From Zizania palustris (lineage: Eukaryota; Streptophyta; Magnoliopsida; Poales; Poaceae), in assembly GCA_019279435.1 (NCBI GenBank), contig JAAALK010000283.1, positions 2,294,001 to 2,358,000 of the forward strand: a stretch of 64,000 bases of DNA, read 5' to 3'. Below are positions 1 to 10,560 of the stretch, piece by piece (position 1 is the stretch's first letter; the number at the start of each line of letters is the position of its first letter). The translations under genes and the position numbers were made by a program. A model generated the notes under the pieces. That model saw only the letters and a list, made by a program, of their open reading frames with translations. It did no database searches and was not told the DNA's origin.

Positions 1-1
1 T

Positions 2-1963
2 GAGAAGTTCGTTTATGCTCTGATAATGGCTTCGAGGAAGCTAAGACATTATTTTTTGGCTCATAATGTAATTGTACCAACTTCGTATCCTTTAGGAGAT
101 ATGCTCCGAAGCAAAGATTCCACTGGAAGAATTGGAAAGTGGGCAGTAGAACTAGCACCCTTCGGCATATCTTTCCTGGCAAGGACAGCTATCAAATCCC
201 AAGTCCTAGCAGACTTCGTAGCAGAGTGGACTCCACCTGCGAAGTTGACTCCGGAGAAATCAGATGACGGAGTCTGGACTATTTACTCCGATGGGGCTTT
301 CCAAGCATCCGGAGCAGGTATTGGGGCAGTATTAATTTCTCCGTCAGGTCAAAGAGCAATGTACTCCGCAAGACTCAACTTTAAGTCTACCAATAATATA
401 GCGGAGTACGAAGGAATTTTATTGGGACTCCGGAAAGCACGTGCTCTAGGGGCTACAAGGATAATTATAAAAACAGATTCTCAGATAGTAGCAGGGCACG
501 TAGACAAAAGTTTTCAAGTCCGACATCCACAGCTTGCAAAGTACTTAGAAGAAATTCGCAAGATCGAAGCACATTTCAAGGGTATTTCCATTCGGAGTAT
601 ACCAAGAGCTGAAAACGTGCAAGCGGACATTTTAGCGAAGGCTGCTGCCGGAGCTGTGGATGTGCCTGACGAAGCTTTCTATGAGGAGCTCAATATACCT
701 TCGGTGCCACAAGTTGCTTCTGCAGAGATTCTCTGCATTCCTAGTGCAGATTGGAAAGATTCAATCATAGAACTCTTGCAAGGAGGAACAAATTTGCCCG
801 AAGAGCCCCAATTGTCAAGATTAAAGCTCAGAGCAAGAAATTATCAGCTAATCAACGGTATATTATACAAGGCCGGAGTATGTTCCCCTCTACTCCGATG
901 TATATCTCAAGCCGAAGGCCAAGAAATTCTTCGAGAAATTCACGAAGGCCTTTGTGGAAGTCATTTAGCCCCTAGAGCTCTGGCAGGAAAAACACTTCGC
1001 CAGGGGCTTTATTGGCCCACAATAACAGCTGATGCGGAGAGCTTGGTCCGCACTTGTCAAGGATGCCAGTGGATGGGTCGACGGAGTCATCGCCCACCAA
1101 CAGCTCTTCAAGTCATTGCTCCGGTATGGCCTATGGCCAGATGGGGTATGGATCTAATTGGTCCCTTTCCGTTAGCAAAGGGAAATCTGAAGTTCGCAGT
1201 GGTAGCTATCGAATATTTTTCTAAGTGGGTCGAAGCAGAGCCCTTAACAGCTATCACTTCGAATAATGTACAGAAATTCTTCTGGAAAAACATTATTTGC
1301 CGGTTCGGAGTGCCTAGATATCTCACAGTTGATAATGGAACACAGTTCGACGCAGAACCCTTCAGGAAGTTTTGCGAAGACCTAGGCATTCAACTATGTT
1401 TTGCTGCAGTGAGACATCCTCAGTCGAATGGAGCCGTTGAGCGAGCCAATGGAAATATCTTATCAGGGCTAAATCGAAGAATAGTAGGACTATCAAAGGG
1501 ACTGTGGACCGAAGAGCTTCCGAAGATTCTGTGGTCCATTCGGACTACACAAACAAGGTCCACAGGTTTTACTCCGTTCAGACTGCTATTCGGAGATGAA
1601 GCTATGACTCCAACGGAGCTCAAAGGAGGATCATTTCGCAGCACCGAACCAGACATCGAAGAGGAAAGACAAGCTTCGTTAGATTTGTCAGAAGAGACAA
1701 GACTTCGAGCTGTAGCCAATTTATCAAAGTATCATCAGCAGACGAAGACTTGGTATGACCCGAAGGTTAAGCTCAGCGAGTTAAGGCCGGGTCATCTTGT
1801 TCTACGAAGCATCATAGCACCAGGGAAGTTAGGCAATAAATGGGAAGGTCCATATCTAATCGTCCGCTCGGGGCGCCCTGGTTCATTTAAATTAGCTAAT
1901 TTAGAAGGTGAAGAGTTAGCACACACTTGGCATGCGGAGCACCTAAAGCGATACTTCGCATAA
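2..1963 (+). CDS. pol: Pol C-terminal part: RNase H end, second RNase H (aRNH), integrase
   Basis: The frame is open from base 2 and the N-terminus is cut by the window edge. Residues below count from the Met at base 26. Residues 1-70 are the end of the RT-linked RNase H. Residues 81-210 are an additional RNase H of the plant Tat type, with acidic positions at D89, E127, D151 and D201. Integrase follows: an HHCC zinc site (H306, H313, C344, C347) and a DDE core with D376 (MDLIG), D436 (TVDNGTQF) and E472 (NGAVERANG). It would cut the RNA strand during reverse transcription and insert the DNA copy into the genome. No stop or frameshift is seen over the whole length, unlike copy 2 at 38265-39967, so this copy looks younger. 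It ends with TAA, and the tandem repeat block starts about 200 bp downstream. Confidence 0.93.
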   Translation, partial: EKFVYALIMASRKLRHYFLAHNVIVPTSYPLGDMLRSKDSTGRIGKWAVELAPFGISFLARTAIKSQVLADFVAEWTPPAKLTPEKSDDGVWTIYSDGAFQASGAGIGAVLISPSGQRAMYSARLNFKSTNNIAEYEGILLGLRKARALGATRIIIKTDSQIVAGHVDKSFQVRHPQLAKYLEEIRKIEAHFKGISIRSIPRAENVQADILAKAAAGAVDVPDEAFYEELNIPSVPQVASAEILCIPSADWKDSIIELLQGGTNLPEEPQLSRLKLRARNYQLINGILYKAGVCSPLLRCISQAEGQEILREIHEGLCGSHLAPRALAGKTLRQGLYWPTITADAESLVRTCQGCQWMGRRSHRPPTALQVIAPVWPMARWGMDLIGPFPLAKGNLKFAVVAIEYFSKWVEAEPLTAITSNNVQKFFWKNIICRFGVPRYLTVDNGTQFDAEPFRKFCEDLGIQLCFAAVRHPQSNGAVERANGNILSGLNRRIVGLSKGLWTEELPKILWSIRTTQTRSTGFTPFRLLFGDEAMTPTELKGGSFRSTEPDIEEERQASLDLSEETRLRAVANLSKYHQQTKTWYDPKVKLSELRPGHLVLRSIIAPGKLGNKWEGPYLIVRSGRPGSFKLANLEGEELAHTWHAEHLKRYFA

Positions 1964-2164
1964 GGGCTCCTTGTAATTCGCCTGTAATCACCTCTAAATT
2001 AATAAAGCATACACCCGGTGGTTTAACCTTCCCCTTGACACTCCTAGTCTCCCGAGCGGACGCGCTGGGACGGAAGTCGATCGAGAGGGAAGTTTTATCA
2101 AGCTGGGAGGTATTTCCGGACTTCGTACCCATAAAGTCGAAGCCTCCGGCGTGGTGGCTGAAAT

Positions 2165-2830
2165 ACATCCGGAGCCCAAGCTAATACCTTGTAGGCATCC
2201 GTAAAAAGAGCCAATACCACATTCTACGGAGTCCAAGCTTCGGCTGGTAGACTTCCGTAAAAAGAGCCGAAGGTGGCCAAAATCTGCGGAGTCCAAGCTG
2301 CAGCTTGTCAGACTTCCGTAAAAAGAGCCGAAGGTGGCCAAATTCTGCGAAGTCCAAGCTCCGACTGGTAGACTTCTGCAAAAAAGAGCCCAAGTGGCCA
2401 AATTCTGCGAAGTCCAAGCTCCGGCTGGTAGACTTCTGCAAAAAAGAGCCCAAGTGGCCAATTTCTGCGAAGTCCAAGCTCCGGCTGGTAGACTTCTGCA
2501 AAATAGCCGAAGGTGGCTACAATTTCTACGAAGTCCAAGCTCCGGCTGGTAGACTTCTGCAAAAAAATAGCCGAAGGTGGCTACAAATTCTGCGAAGTCC
2601 AAGCTCCGGCTGGTAGACTTCTGCAAAAAAGAGCCCAAGTGGCCAATTTCTGCGAAGTCCAAGCTCCGGCTGGTAGACTTCTGCAAAAATAGCCGAAGGT
2701 GGCTACAATTTCTACGAAGTCCAAGCTCCGGCTGGTAGACTTCTGCAAAAAATAGCCGAAGGTGGCTACAAATTCTGCGAAGTCCAAGCTCCGGCTGGTA
2801 GACTTCTGCAAAAAATAGCCGAAGGTGGCT
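2165..2830. repeat. Tandem repeats, unit about 60-65 bp, about 10 copies
   Basis: The core GTCCAAGCTCCGGCTGG recurs near 2231, 2291, 2351, 2411, 2471, 2533, 2597, 2655, 2718 and 2784, followed each time by a GTAGACTTCTGC-like segment and a run of A. Units alternate between two spacer types (AGAGCCCAAGTGGCC and ATAGCCGAAGGTGGC). The block lies between the pol stop and the 3' end of the antisense gene. Copy 2 has only about four diverged units at the same place. Long reading frames on both strands here are repeat artefacts. Confidence 0.9.
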
Positions 2831-3200
2831 AAAGTAAAACAGCATTTAAGCCATGAGCTTCGAATGTCTGCTCTTATAAGTCCAAAGTGACAAAATTTTT
2901 TTAAGACACTAAAGTGTCATCGAAGTTATCTTAATCGATTTCTTTCGTAAAGCAAACAAAGGTACCAAGTTACCATTCTTCTGACTACAAAGGCCGAAGA
3001 CATTTCATAAGATTTCAAAAGATCTTTAAATGACAGAGGGGCTCCGAACCCCAACAAAATTGTACTCCGAAGCTTTTTCTTTGCGCATAACCATCTTTGA
3101 ATACAGTTCGAAGTTGCTTATACCCAAAGAGGGGCTAGTAATTATGGAGACAATTTTAAATCGGCATTCATTATTAAAACAAATGTGTTTACAGATTACA
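2831..3200. other. Non-coding stretch downstream of the antisense gene
   Basis: No gene is visible. This stretch is conserved with 40390-40726 in Tat-A copy 2. It holds a perfect palindrome, GACACT-AA-AGTGTC, at 2905-2918, repeated unchanged at 40443-40456. For the antisense gene this is the 3' flank, so a 3' UTR or RNA-end signal is possible. That role is inferred only. Confidence 0.5.
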
Positions 3201-6200
3201 TTATGAAAAATTGGTATCTATACCAAGAAGGAATCGGAGACCTCTTCGGTCCCGAGAGCTAGGGGTGGAACGACTAGTTCCAACATCGGAAGTTCTAAGA
3301 ACTTTACGTTTAACTCTCTTCCTCCCCTTCGAAGCTCTAAAATCCTTCTGTTCTTGTTGAAGCTCGGCCCAAGTTCGAAGCCGCTCGGGGCTTCTCTCCC
3401 AGCTTCTAAGATCTTCAGATCTTTTATTTTGGGCTTCACCTTCGCCTTCAGACCAATTAGTGTCTTCAGAAGACGAGGTGTTTGCGTCGATCTCTTTATC
3501 TTCCTCTTTAATATAAGACAATATGTCTTTAATTACTTCGGGTGCAATAACGCCGGAGTCATCTCGAGGGATAAGGAATCGAGGACGCTTATAACTCTTT
3601 AGAAGGTCGAAGGTGTTCCACAGTGAGCGAAGTTCGCTGTTAACCTCTAACACTTCGATATCTTCGATAAGAGGTAAAGCCTAAAAATATGACAAACAAG
3701 ATTTTCATTGATAAATGTTTACTAGCACAAAGCTTTACATGGTTAAAATCCTAAAACATTCCTAAACCTGTGGGTTTGAAGGAGGTTGGCTGCTCGAAGC
3801 TTGGCTCCGAACATTCTTCTGGCGTTGGCCTTCATCAATCCAAGCCTTGATCGCAGATCGACCTTCGGCTCTCCACGAAGTTTGGAAGGCTCGCCAAGCA
3901 GCAGCTACACCTTCGGAAGGTTTGAGAAGTCGGTCGTCGTCGAAGGTGATTGGACCTCTTCCTGCGTCCGGAGTTATTGATCGGCCCAAATCCTCGTAAT
4001 AGCGAAGTAGACCAACAGCAGACACATGTCCGGAGAGTTCTCCGTATCTAATGCCCGCTGTCTTCATCTGCTTCGCCACCCCTTGGATCCTTTTCAACCG
4101 GCGCAGAAGGCTGATGTTATCATCAGAAGGAAGAATTCCGGTAGTACCGAAGTACTCCAGGACTTCTAACAACTGATTCATAATTTCCGCAGCCACCTTC
4201 TCAGACTTCAACTTATCTTCGTTCAGCGCATCCTTCGCCGAAGTAACTTCGTCCAAAACCCCAGAAAGCCTAGCATTCTCAGTGGTCAAAGTGTTTTTCT
4301 GTGTCAACAATTGGCTAGCTTCCTCTTCAAGCCGGACGAGCCTAGACCCTGCAATAGCATGCTCCGCCCGCAGTTTGTCAACTTCTGCTCGAAGCACAAT
4401 CCTTTCCGCTTCGAGCTCCTTCTTTACAGCTTCCAAGCTTTGCCTGGCCCTTCGTTCTGTTAATATTATATTGTCCATTTGAGTCACTCGACTTTCGGAG
4501 ATGTTAAAATTCCTTCGAAGAGTGCTATTTTCTTCCCGAAGCCGAGCGATTTCTTCGTCATTGCATAGACTTGCAGCTCGGGCCAAGACAGTTTGCTGCC
4601 AAAGTAAAAATCAAAGTAAATATTCATTCGAAGATAAATTCTATAATAATTCGCAGTTGCTTCGTACCTGATAGGCTGTACGTTCAATAATGGCATTAAG
4701 CTCCGTCCTGTCAGCTTTGCGCAGGATGGCCACTAATTCGGTCTCCCCTATCTCACGACTAGCTCGATCCAAAGGTTCGAGCAAAGTCCGAAGACCAGTT
4801 GTTTGCCCTAAGAAAGGAGCCAGCAAGGGGAGCATGCTTATTGCCTCTTGGTCATCTTCGTTCAATGAAGGACCGGAGCTTTGGCCTGCGGCCTTCGGAG
4901 CCACTGGAATTTGAGCCTCCCTGGAAGATTGGCTCTCGTCTGTTGAATCAGACGGAGTTGATTCGGAGCTTATAGCAGGCAGGGGCTCTATTTGTCTTTT
5001 GCCTCTTCCAGGCCCCTTTTGAGTAACTCTTGGGGCTGGCTCCGAAGTCGTCGAAGGTTCAGGAATTATTTCCTCCTGACGGACTTCTTCCATAGGAGTG
5101 GGTTCTGCAAAGTAATCAAAAGTATTATACATAGTATAAAATTCAAATAAATACAGAAGTTCTTCGAAGTCTACCTTCGATAGTCCGTGGAGGAGTCGTT
5201 GTCGGACTGATTGGTGGATCGAAAGCTAATTCTTCATCTGAATCAGCCGTTGAATCATGGACTACAGGAGCATCGTCCTGGGTAGTCCTCGCTGCTTCTT
5301 CGGGAATCGAAGCCATAGTGACTTCGACCCCACTTTCATTCACAGGAACTTCGTTCTGAGCTGCATCTTCTTGAACTACCGAAGTCCTTGATTGATCAAC
5401 ATTTTCTCCGGACTCCGGTACGTTCGCAGGTACTTCGGTTTGTGCAGCCCTTTGAGTTTCATTCTCTTCCATTAGGCGCACAAGTAACCTTTCCACTTCT
5501 TCTTGGGAATCGGAAGCCGAAGCTCTGGAGCTCGAAGGTATAGGGTCTAAAGGTGCGAGGTTCTTCGGCTTCCGAGCCACCCTCTTCACCGGAGTTCTTG
5601 CTGAACTTGAAGTTCCAGCTTCGGCTTTTCTTTTTTGAGGCCTTTCTCCAAAGGCGCCCAATCCATCAGAGGGGGAGGAGTGAGTTTCAGCATTCCCCAT
5701 ACTCTGTTAAATCTTTCCCAACTCCCAACCAGTTTAATTCGCCACTCTTTTTCGGTCGGAGTTGGAGCACCCAAGATTTTTTCCGAAGCCCTTATAATCT
5801 GTTCTGAAGTAACAGGGGCTGAAGATTCTACAAAATAAATAATTCAAGTCAGTTTTTCTTCGAAGTAAATATGTTTAATGCATGTTGTTTTCGAAGTTAC
5901 CTGTAGGACTTGAAGTCAAGTTAATTCTGCGAAGACCACCTTCGGAATCATCTTCGAAGATAATAGGCCAGTCAGCCATCAACGGAGGAATTTGAAGACC
6001 GATGAACTCTTCGGCCAAGTCTCGCATACTGAGTCTTCGGCTAACTTTTTCAAGCAAGTTCAGACGGGCTTCGAATTGGCCTTCGTCAGGACGCACCAAA
6101 GCTTCTTTTCGGAACTGGATTTCTTTAAGAGGTCCGGCCAGAGGATTGCTTGCCCCGACTTCGGCGTAGAACCATTTCAGCACCCAATCAGTATACCATC

Positions 6201-6845
6201 TAGCATTGATGGCCTTAGCAGGGAATCGTAGAGCGTATTCATCTCGAAGCCTAAAATTGATGCTTCCGAAGGCAACCACTACTTTTTCACCTCCGGAGCC
6301 TATGAAGGTCTTCGGCTGACAAGTTGCTCTGTGCAATGCTGCGAAGATTTCAGCCCTCCCCTCACAACCTTCGGCTCTCAGAGCCCACTCGAAGATAGCT
6401 AATCTAGCTACAGCATTCGGAGACAGTTGGGGGAGGGTTACATGAAACAAGTCGAGGACTTCAGCCAAGAAATCTACAGCAGGGAGGCCCAAGCCTGCTT
6501 CGAAAAAAGCTTCGAACACTACGACTTCTCCGGGTCTCGGTGATGGGATTGTTTCTTTCCCTGGTTTTCGAATCATAACTCCCGCACCTATATTCCTCCT
6601 ACTGCCATTGCCAGGGAATCTCTTTTGCAGGTTGAAGATCCTAATTCAAAGGATTGGTCCAGATATTTGGTCGATGGAGGGCACAGACCTTGATCATCGG
6701 CGATTTGGGGATTTTTTCCCTTTGCCACCATGGAAGTTGTCGCCTGCATCGAAGGCGTCGCCGTCACTGTTGCCGCTGCCGCTGCCGCAGCCGCTTGTTG
6801 ACGAGCCAAGGTCGAAGGAGGAGCAGAGCCTTTGGTCTTCGCCAT
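3201..6845 (-). pseudogene. Antisense five-exon gene of the Tat-A element, copy 1 (gypsy-type-transposon-domain protein, function unknown)
   Basis: It is read on the minus strand, opposite to pol. Inferred exons are 6845-5901, 5827-5175, 5104-4668, 4595-3768 and 3680-3201. All four introns start GT, end AG and are 73, 70, 72 and 87 bp long. The exons total 3343 nt. Two one-base deletions relative to copy 2 (near 6585 and near 5640) break the frame; without them the length would be a multiple of three (about 1114 residues). Exon 1 has an alanine-rich N-terminus, then a segment from MIRKPGKE onward that resembles the 'putative gypsy type transposon' domain (PF04195, from memory). Exons 2 and 3 are Ser/Pro/Glu-rich and probably disordered. 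Exon 4 is a long Leu/Glu/Arg/Ala-rich coiled coil. Exon 5 is short and basic at its end. A TATA box lies 142 bp upstream of the ATG. Antisense genes are known in some Tat elements of grasses; their role is not known to me. Confidence 0.8.
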
Positions 6846-7322
6846 CGCAATGACTGGATCGATCTGAGAAAGTGGGGACTAGGACTGTAGAACTCGAAAG
6901 CTAGGGCTCAAGAACTCAAAGGGCTCAAAAGGCTTTTGACTGGGAGCAAGCAGTGAAAAGGTAATCGAGTAAGTTCTGGAGTTCTTTATTTATAGTCTAA
7001 CTTTCCGTTTGTTACCGTTTGGGCTCTGCCTTTTCGCATTCCCGCCTGTTATTTTCCTCCGAAAATAACGCTTCGTATAACTCCGTTAGAAATAGAAACT
7101 AACGGTTATATTTTCTAAGTCTAAAAAGCCTTTCGAACTTCCTGAGTCAGTTCTAAGATAGTTCGAAAAGTAATTACCTTATGACTGGTTCGAAGTTCAT
7201 ATCTTCATGTATTTCGGAGATAAAACAAAAATCAATAACCCCTATGATTGGTTATCTTTTCTTTCCGTATACTGCTCTCCTAACGTTACAGGTCGAACGG
7301 AGAAGCGTATTCGAGGGGCTAC
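6846..7322. other. Region between the antisense gene and the 3' LTR, with polypurine tract
   Basis: It contains the antisense promoter and presumed 5' UTR. Just before the LTR is the purine-rich stretch CGAGGGGCTAC, which is also present before the LTR of copy 2 (44793-44803) and is the likely plus-strand primer site. No gene is visible on the + strand. Confidence 0.55.
6987..6994 (-). promoter_or_regulatory. TATA box of the antisense gene, copy 1
   Basis: TATAAATA on the minus strand, 142 bp upstream of the antisense ATG at 6845. Copy 2 has the same motif at 44470-44477, 106 bp upstream of its ATG. Conservation in two diverged copies supports a real promoter. Confidence 0.6.
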
Positions 7323-7818
7323 TGTTGGGGGAAAATATCTCATCTTCGGGGTTATTGCCAAAGCAGTATGAAGACAGCCAACCAGTTCGAAGATTGTCCG
7401 AAGGTCATCTTCGAAGGTGGCTTGGAACCTGGTTCGAAGCCCGAAGGCAGGCTTTAATTCGAAGTATGTCTTCGAACCAAAGCCCTTCAAGATCTTTTCT
7501 GCCAGCTAAGATGGAAGACTTATCTTCTATCCTATTAGATTAGTCTTTTACCATTTTAGCCCTATTAAGGAAACCGAATAGTTTCCTTAATGTCGGTTGT
7601 AATAGAGGGATAAAAAGGTCTTTTCCTTAATGTTTAGGCCTATAAATACCCCCCATTTCACCCTGTAATAGGGACCGATTACAAGTGAATCAATACACAC
7701 TTTCGAACTATTCTAAGTTATTATCCTTTCGGAGGCTTAGAACAGTTTGCTTCGCAAACACTTCGTTTGTTAGTTTCTTTTCTACAGAAACCTGTTAGCG
7801 TAATCTTTTACGCCAACA
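7323..7818 (+). repeat. 3' LTR of Tat-A copy 1
   Basis: 496 bp, starting TGTTGG and ending CCAACA, perfect terminal inverted repeats. The LTR at 44804-45298 (495 bp) is clearly the same family. A TATA box (TATAAATA) is at 7641-7648. The following bases are not a primer binding site, which marks this as the outer LTR end. Confidence 0.92.
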
Positions 7819-8380
7819 CACGTCAAGAAAAAAGAGGCCGATCGATGAAACTAAGGAAATATTTTCTGATCGTTCGGACGAGGTACACAGCCGATGCCTA
7901 TGGTGTCGCCTTGAGATAGCCAATGCAAAAGAATCTCCTTTAGCCCCTAAATACAATAAGAAGACTTCGAGGAAAAGGAAACCGAGCGAAGAGACTAAGA
8001 AAAATATTCCAAGCGCTTGGGCGAATCACATTCAGCCTATGCCTTTGGTGTCGCATTGAGACGACCGGTGCAAAGGCATCGCCCTTAGACAAAATCACCA
8101 AGAGCAGGGAAACCATAACACAAAAAGATTCAATGGGAAACAATACAAGATACAAGAAATCGATGATATATGTATTCATGATGTCTCAGATTATAGGGGG
8201 ATATACTACAAAATATCGGATTGGCGTACAATGGACCTTCAGCGGCTTCATCTCTGAAGAACACCCTTCCCCAAAGAACGAGCCGACTAGGACCGCATTC
8301 CGTTCACCCACGCCGTAGGAGTGGGGGCACCGGTGCCAAGGTTCGTGGTGGCCGATACTGGTCCGTATCGTATCGGCTGG
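7819..8380. pseudogene. Older Tat remnant, left part
   Basis: This is the sequence into which Tat-A copy 1 and the chromovirus are inserted; it continues at 19440. It holds two diverged direct copies of a segment of about 120 bp (about 7830-7945 and 7978-8096), with shared words such as GATGCCTATGGTGTCGC. Short minus-strand frames are present but broken. By continuity with 19440-21470 it is probably the 3' part of an antisense gene. No confident protein match. Confidence 0.4.
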
Positions 8381-10517
8381 TGTCACGCCCTGATTTAATA
8401 AATCAGGACCTTTATTGAAATTCCATAGAAAATCAATAAACCAAGACGTTCATCATGCGACCACGTACAAATATGAACAAACATTCACGGTTCGTAGACC
8501 GTATTAATACAAAGTGATTAAAGCTGAAGAGAAACTATTAAAACAAAGGGTCCTAGATGAACGCCTCCTTCCAGTCTCACCTTGACTGGGTCGCTACTCC
8601 AGTCCTTCATCCTCCTCGTAGTAGACGGGCTCTGGTGGTGTAAGTCAATGGGGGTGAGTACAAACGTACTCAGCAAGCCACCGAATGCAAATATAATGCA
8701 AGATAATAACAAGGGAGATAGTGGCTAATTTTTGCGGAAGAGCATAATTTTGTAAAGCAATTAATTGTGAGCAATTTATTAGTACTGAAACGTAAACATG
8801 TGTATGCATCATCATCTTCTAACTCGAGGGGTACAGTCAGCCCCACCTCACTCAACAGTCCTTACATGCCATGAATAACTCAACCATTCAAACAATAGTA
8901 GACTAACTGCGAGTAGTTACACAACCCGCCCTTGACCGTGGGCTCGGCTTTTTGAAAAGATTAAATACTCTGATCAAAGATGTACCACTGTACCCACAAG
9001 GCACGCACTCATCACTTACACCAAAGTTTAACGAGATAACCCATACCACGGGAACTCGTGCCAAAACCTTCCATATGGTCCTCCTTGACCCGACAGCACC
9101 CTCTTATGGGTTTCGTATCGTGTCTCGACGCGTCGAGCCTCACCATACCCCCTCACAAGATCGAGTCAATCTTTTAAATAACGATCAACAGCCCAGATGC
9201 CTTGATACCAGTTTGACCGGATGGACGCCTCAGATTAAACCTGGGTGGGTTATAATCCTGGCTGTTCATCACAGATCGAATGGCCGTGAGTGCGTCCGGC
9301 ACGACACATGCGTAAGGGGCCTGTACCCCCTTCGTTCTCGGCTCTGGCGGCGCAACAGCGAGGAATTCCGGCGCCGGCGAGGGTCCCTGGCCAAGCTAAG
9401 GCATAAAATGGAAAGTGGGGATCAAGGGGAGTACGGTCGTACTGACGGTGGTGGTGGCGGTGAGCTGACAGCGGTCGGCATCGAAGAGGGGTGATGAAGA
9501 TTCTCGGGTTCGTCGGCGGCGAGGCGATCCAGCGGTCCTTTCGACCAACGGAGGCGTGGCCGAGGACGAGTGGATCTCTGCAGTCACGTAGGTGGCGACG
9601 GCAAGGGCAGCGGTGGCTTCGATCGCCGGTGAGCGGTGGCTAGAGGCGGAACAGAGCTAAAGGCCGAAAAACCTTGCGGCAGTGCTCTAGAAAGCGATGG
9701 CTTGCGCTAAGGAGGTGTGGGCAGACGGCGGCGACCGGAGGGGTATATATAGGGGGTCGCTGGTGTGGTTATGGCAAGGTAATTGGAGGAAACCCGAGAT
9801 GTTCCTTTCCATCTCCAGCGAGGTTTCCAAACCTACGGATCTACTGCCATAATCATGAATCCGCGTGGGCTATGGATGGAATGGAGTCGCCGGTGTTCGG
9901 GGGTACTGAATCCGGGATCAGATCGGTGAAAACGGGCGGCCGACGGCGGGATTGGGCAAGGGGTTGCCGGTATGGAAGGGGGGATCCCCTTCCAACGAAG
10001 ATGAAGCTTCTGACAGGTGGCCCCCACCTGTCAGCGGATGAAACAGAAAAGGATGGAGCCGACAGGCGGGCCCAGTCGGTCAGCGGCGAGGGGCATGCGG
10101 GTGAGACTGACGGGTGGGCCAGGCGGAGCGCGGGCACGGGGAGTAGAGAGGGGGATTGCACCGACAGGCGGGTCCCGCTTGTCAGAGGCATACGGCTGGA
10201 CTGGGCCGGGCTTGGGGCACTTTGGAGGTTGGCGGCCCGTTTAGGATTTAAATGGTTTTATGATTTAAAATAAATCTAGTAATTCGTTTATTTGATTAAG
10301 GGGTGTATCACTGTTGATTCAAATTTGTAAAAAATCCTGAAATTGTGTTTTGGCCTCTAGTTTATCTCATAAAATTTTCAAGTCCATATTTGAATATTCT
10401 TCCCTGTTTTGCTTTAATAGGGCTCTTTTAGGGTGTTTCTTTAATAATAAAATTCAGAAATTCCTTTAATAATAATTTTCTTTTATTTTATTTCTTTTTA
10501 AATCTTGGGGTGTTACA
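8381..10517 (-). repeat. 3' LTR of the chromovirus
   Basis: 2137 bp. Read on the minus strand it begins TGTAACACCCC and ends GGGCGTGACA. It is about 1.1 kb shorter than the 5' LTR: sequence matching 16936-18099 is missing at about 9152-9156. A TATATATA box lies at 9744-9751. A perfect hairpin (11-nt arms CTGACAGGTGG, 3-nt loop) is at 10010-10034. Confidence 0.92.
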
Positions 10518-10535
10518 ATCCTATCCCCCCTTACA
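10518..10535 (-). promoter_or_regulatory. Polypurine tract of the chromovirus
   Basis: On the minus strand the stretch TAAGGGGGGATAGGAT lies directly before the 3' LTR start TGTAACACC. This is the expected position of the plus-strand DNA primer. Confidence 0.75.
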
Positions 10536-10560
10536 GAGAATATCGTCCTCGAGATTCGGG

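Larger units (their letters stand above)
1..7818 (+). mobile_element. Tat-lineage Ty3/gypsy retrotransposon, 3' half (Tat-A copy 1)
   Basis: The order is end of pol with a second (plant-type) RNase H and integrase, then a long 3' region with tandem repeats and an antisense gene, then an LTR. This order, and the extra RNase H before integrase, are hallmarks of the Tat lineage. The left part (5' LTR, gag, protease, most of RT) lies outside the window. After the LTR the sequence does not continue with a primer binding site, so 7818 is the true right end of the element. It appears inserted into an older Tat remnant that continues at 7819. Confidence 0.88.

Noticed and set aside
2165..2830. CRISPR-like array
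   Set aside because: Units of about 60 bp are repeats throughout with no unique spacers, and the setting is a plant retrotransposon.
1994..2845. 283-codon minus-strand frame in the repeat block
   Set aside because: It is made of repeated 20-residue blocks from the tandem repeats, other frames are also open there, and it is not conserved in copy 2.
9674..10273. Long Arg/Gly- and Pro-rich frames in the chromovirus LTR (also 18661-19194)
   Set aside because: They lie inside LTR sequence, change between the two LTRs and come from GC-rich composition.
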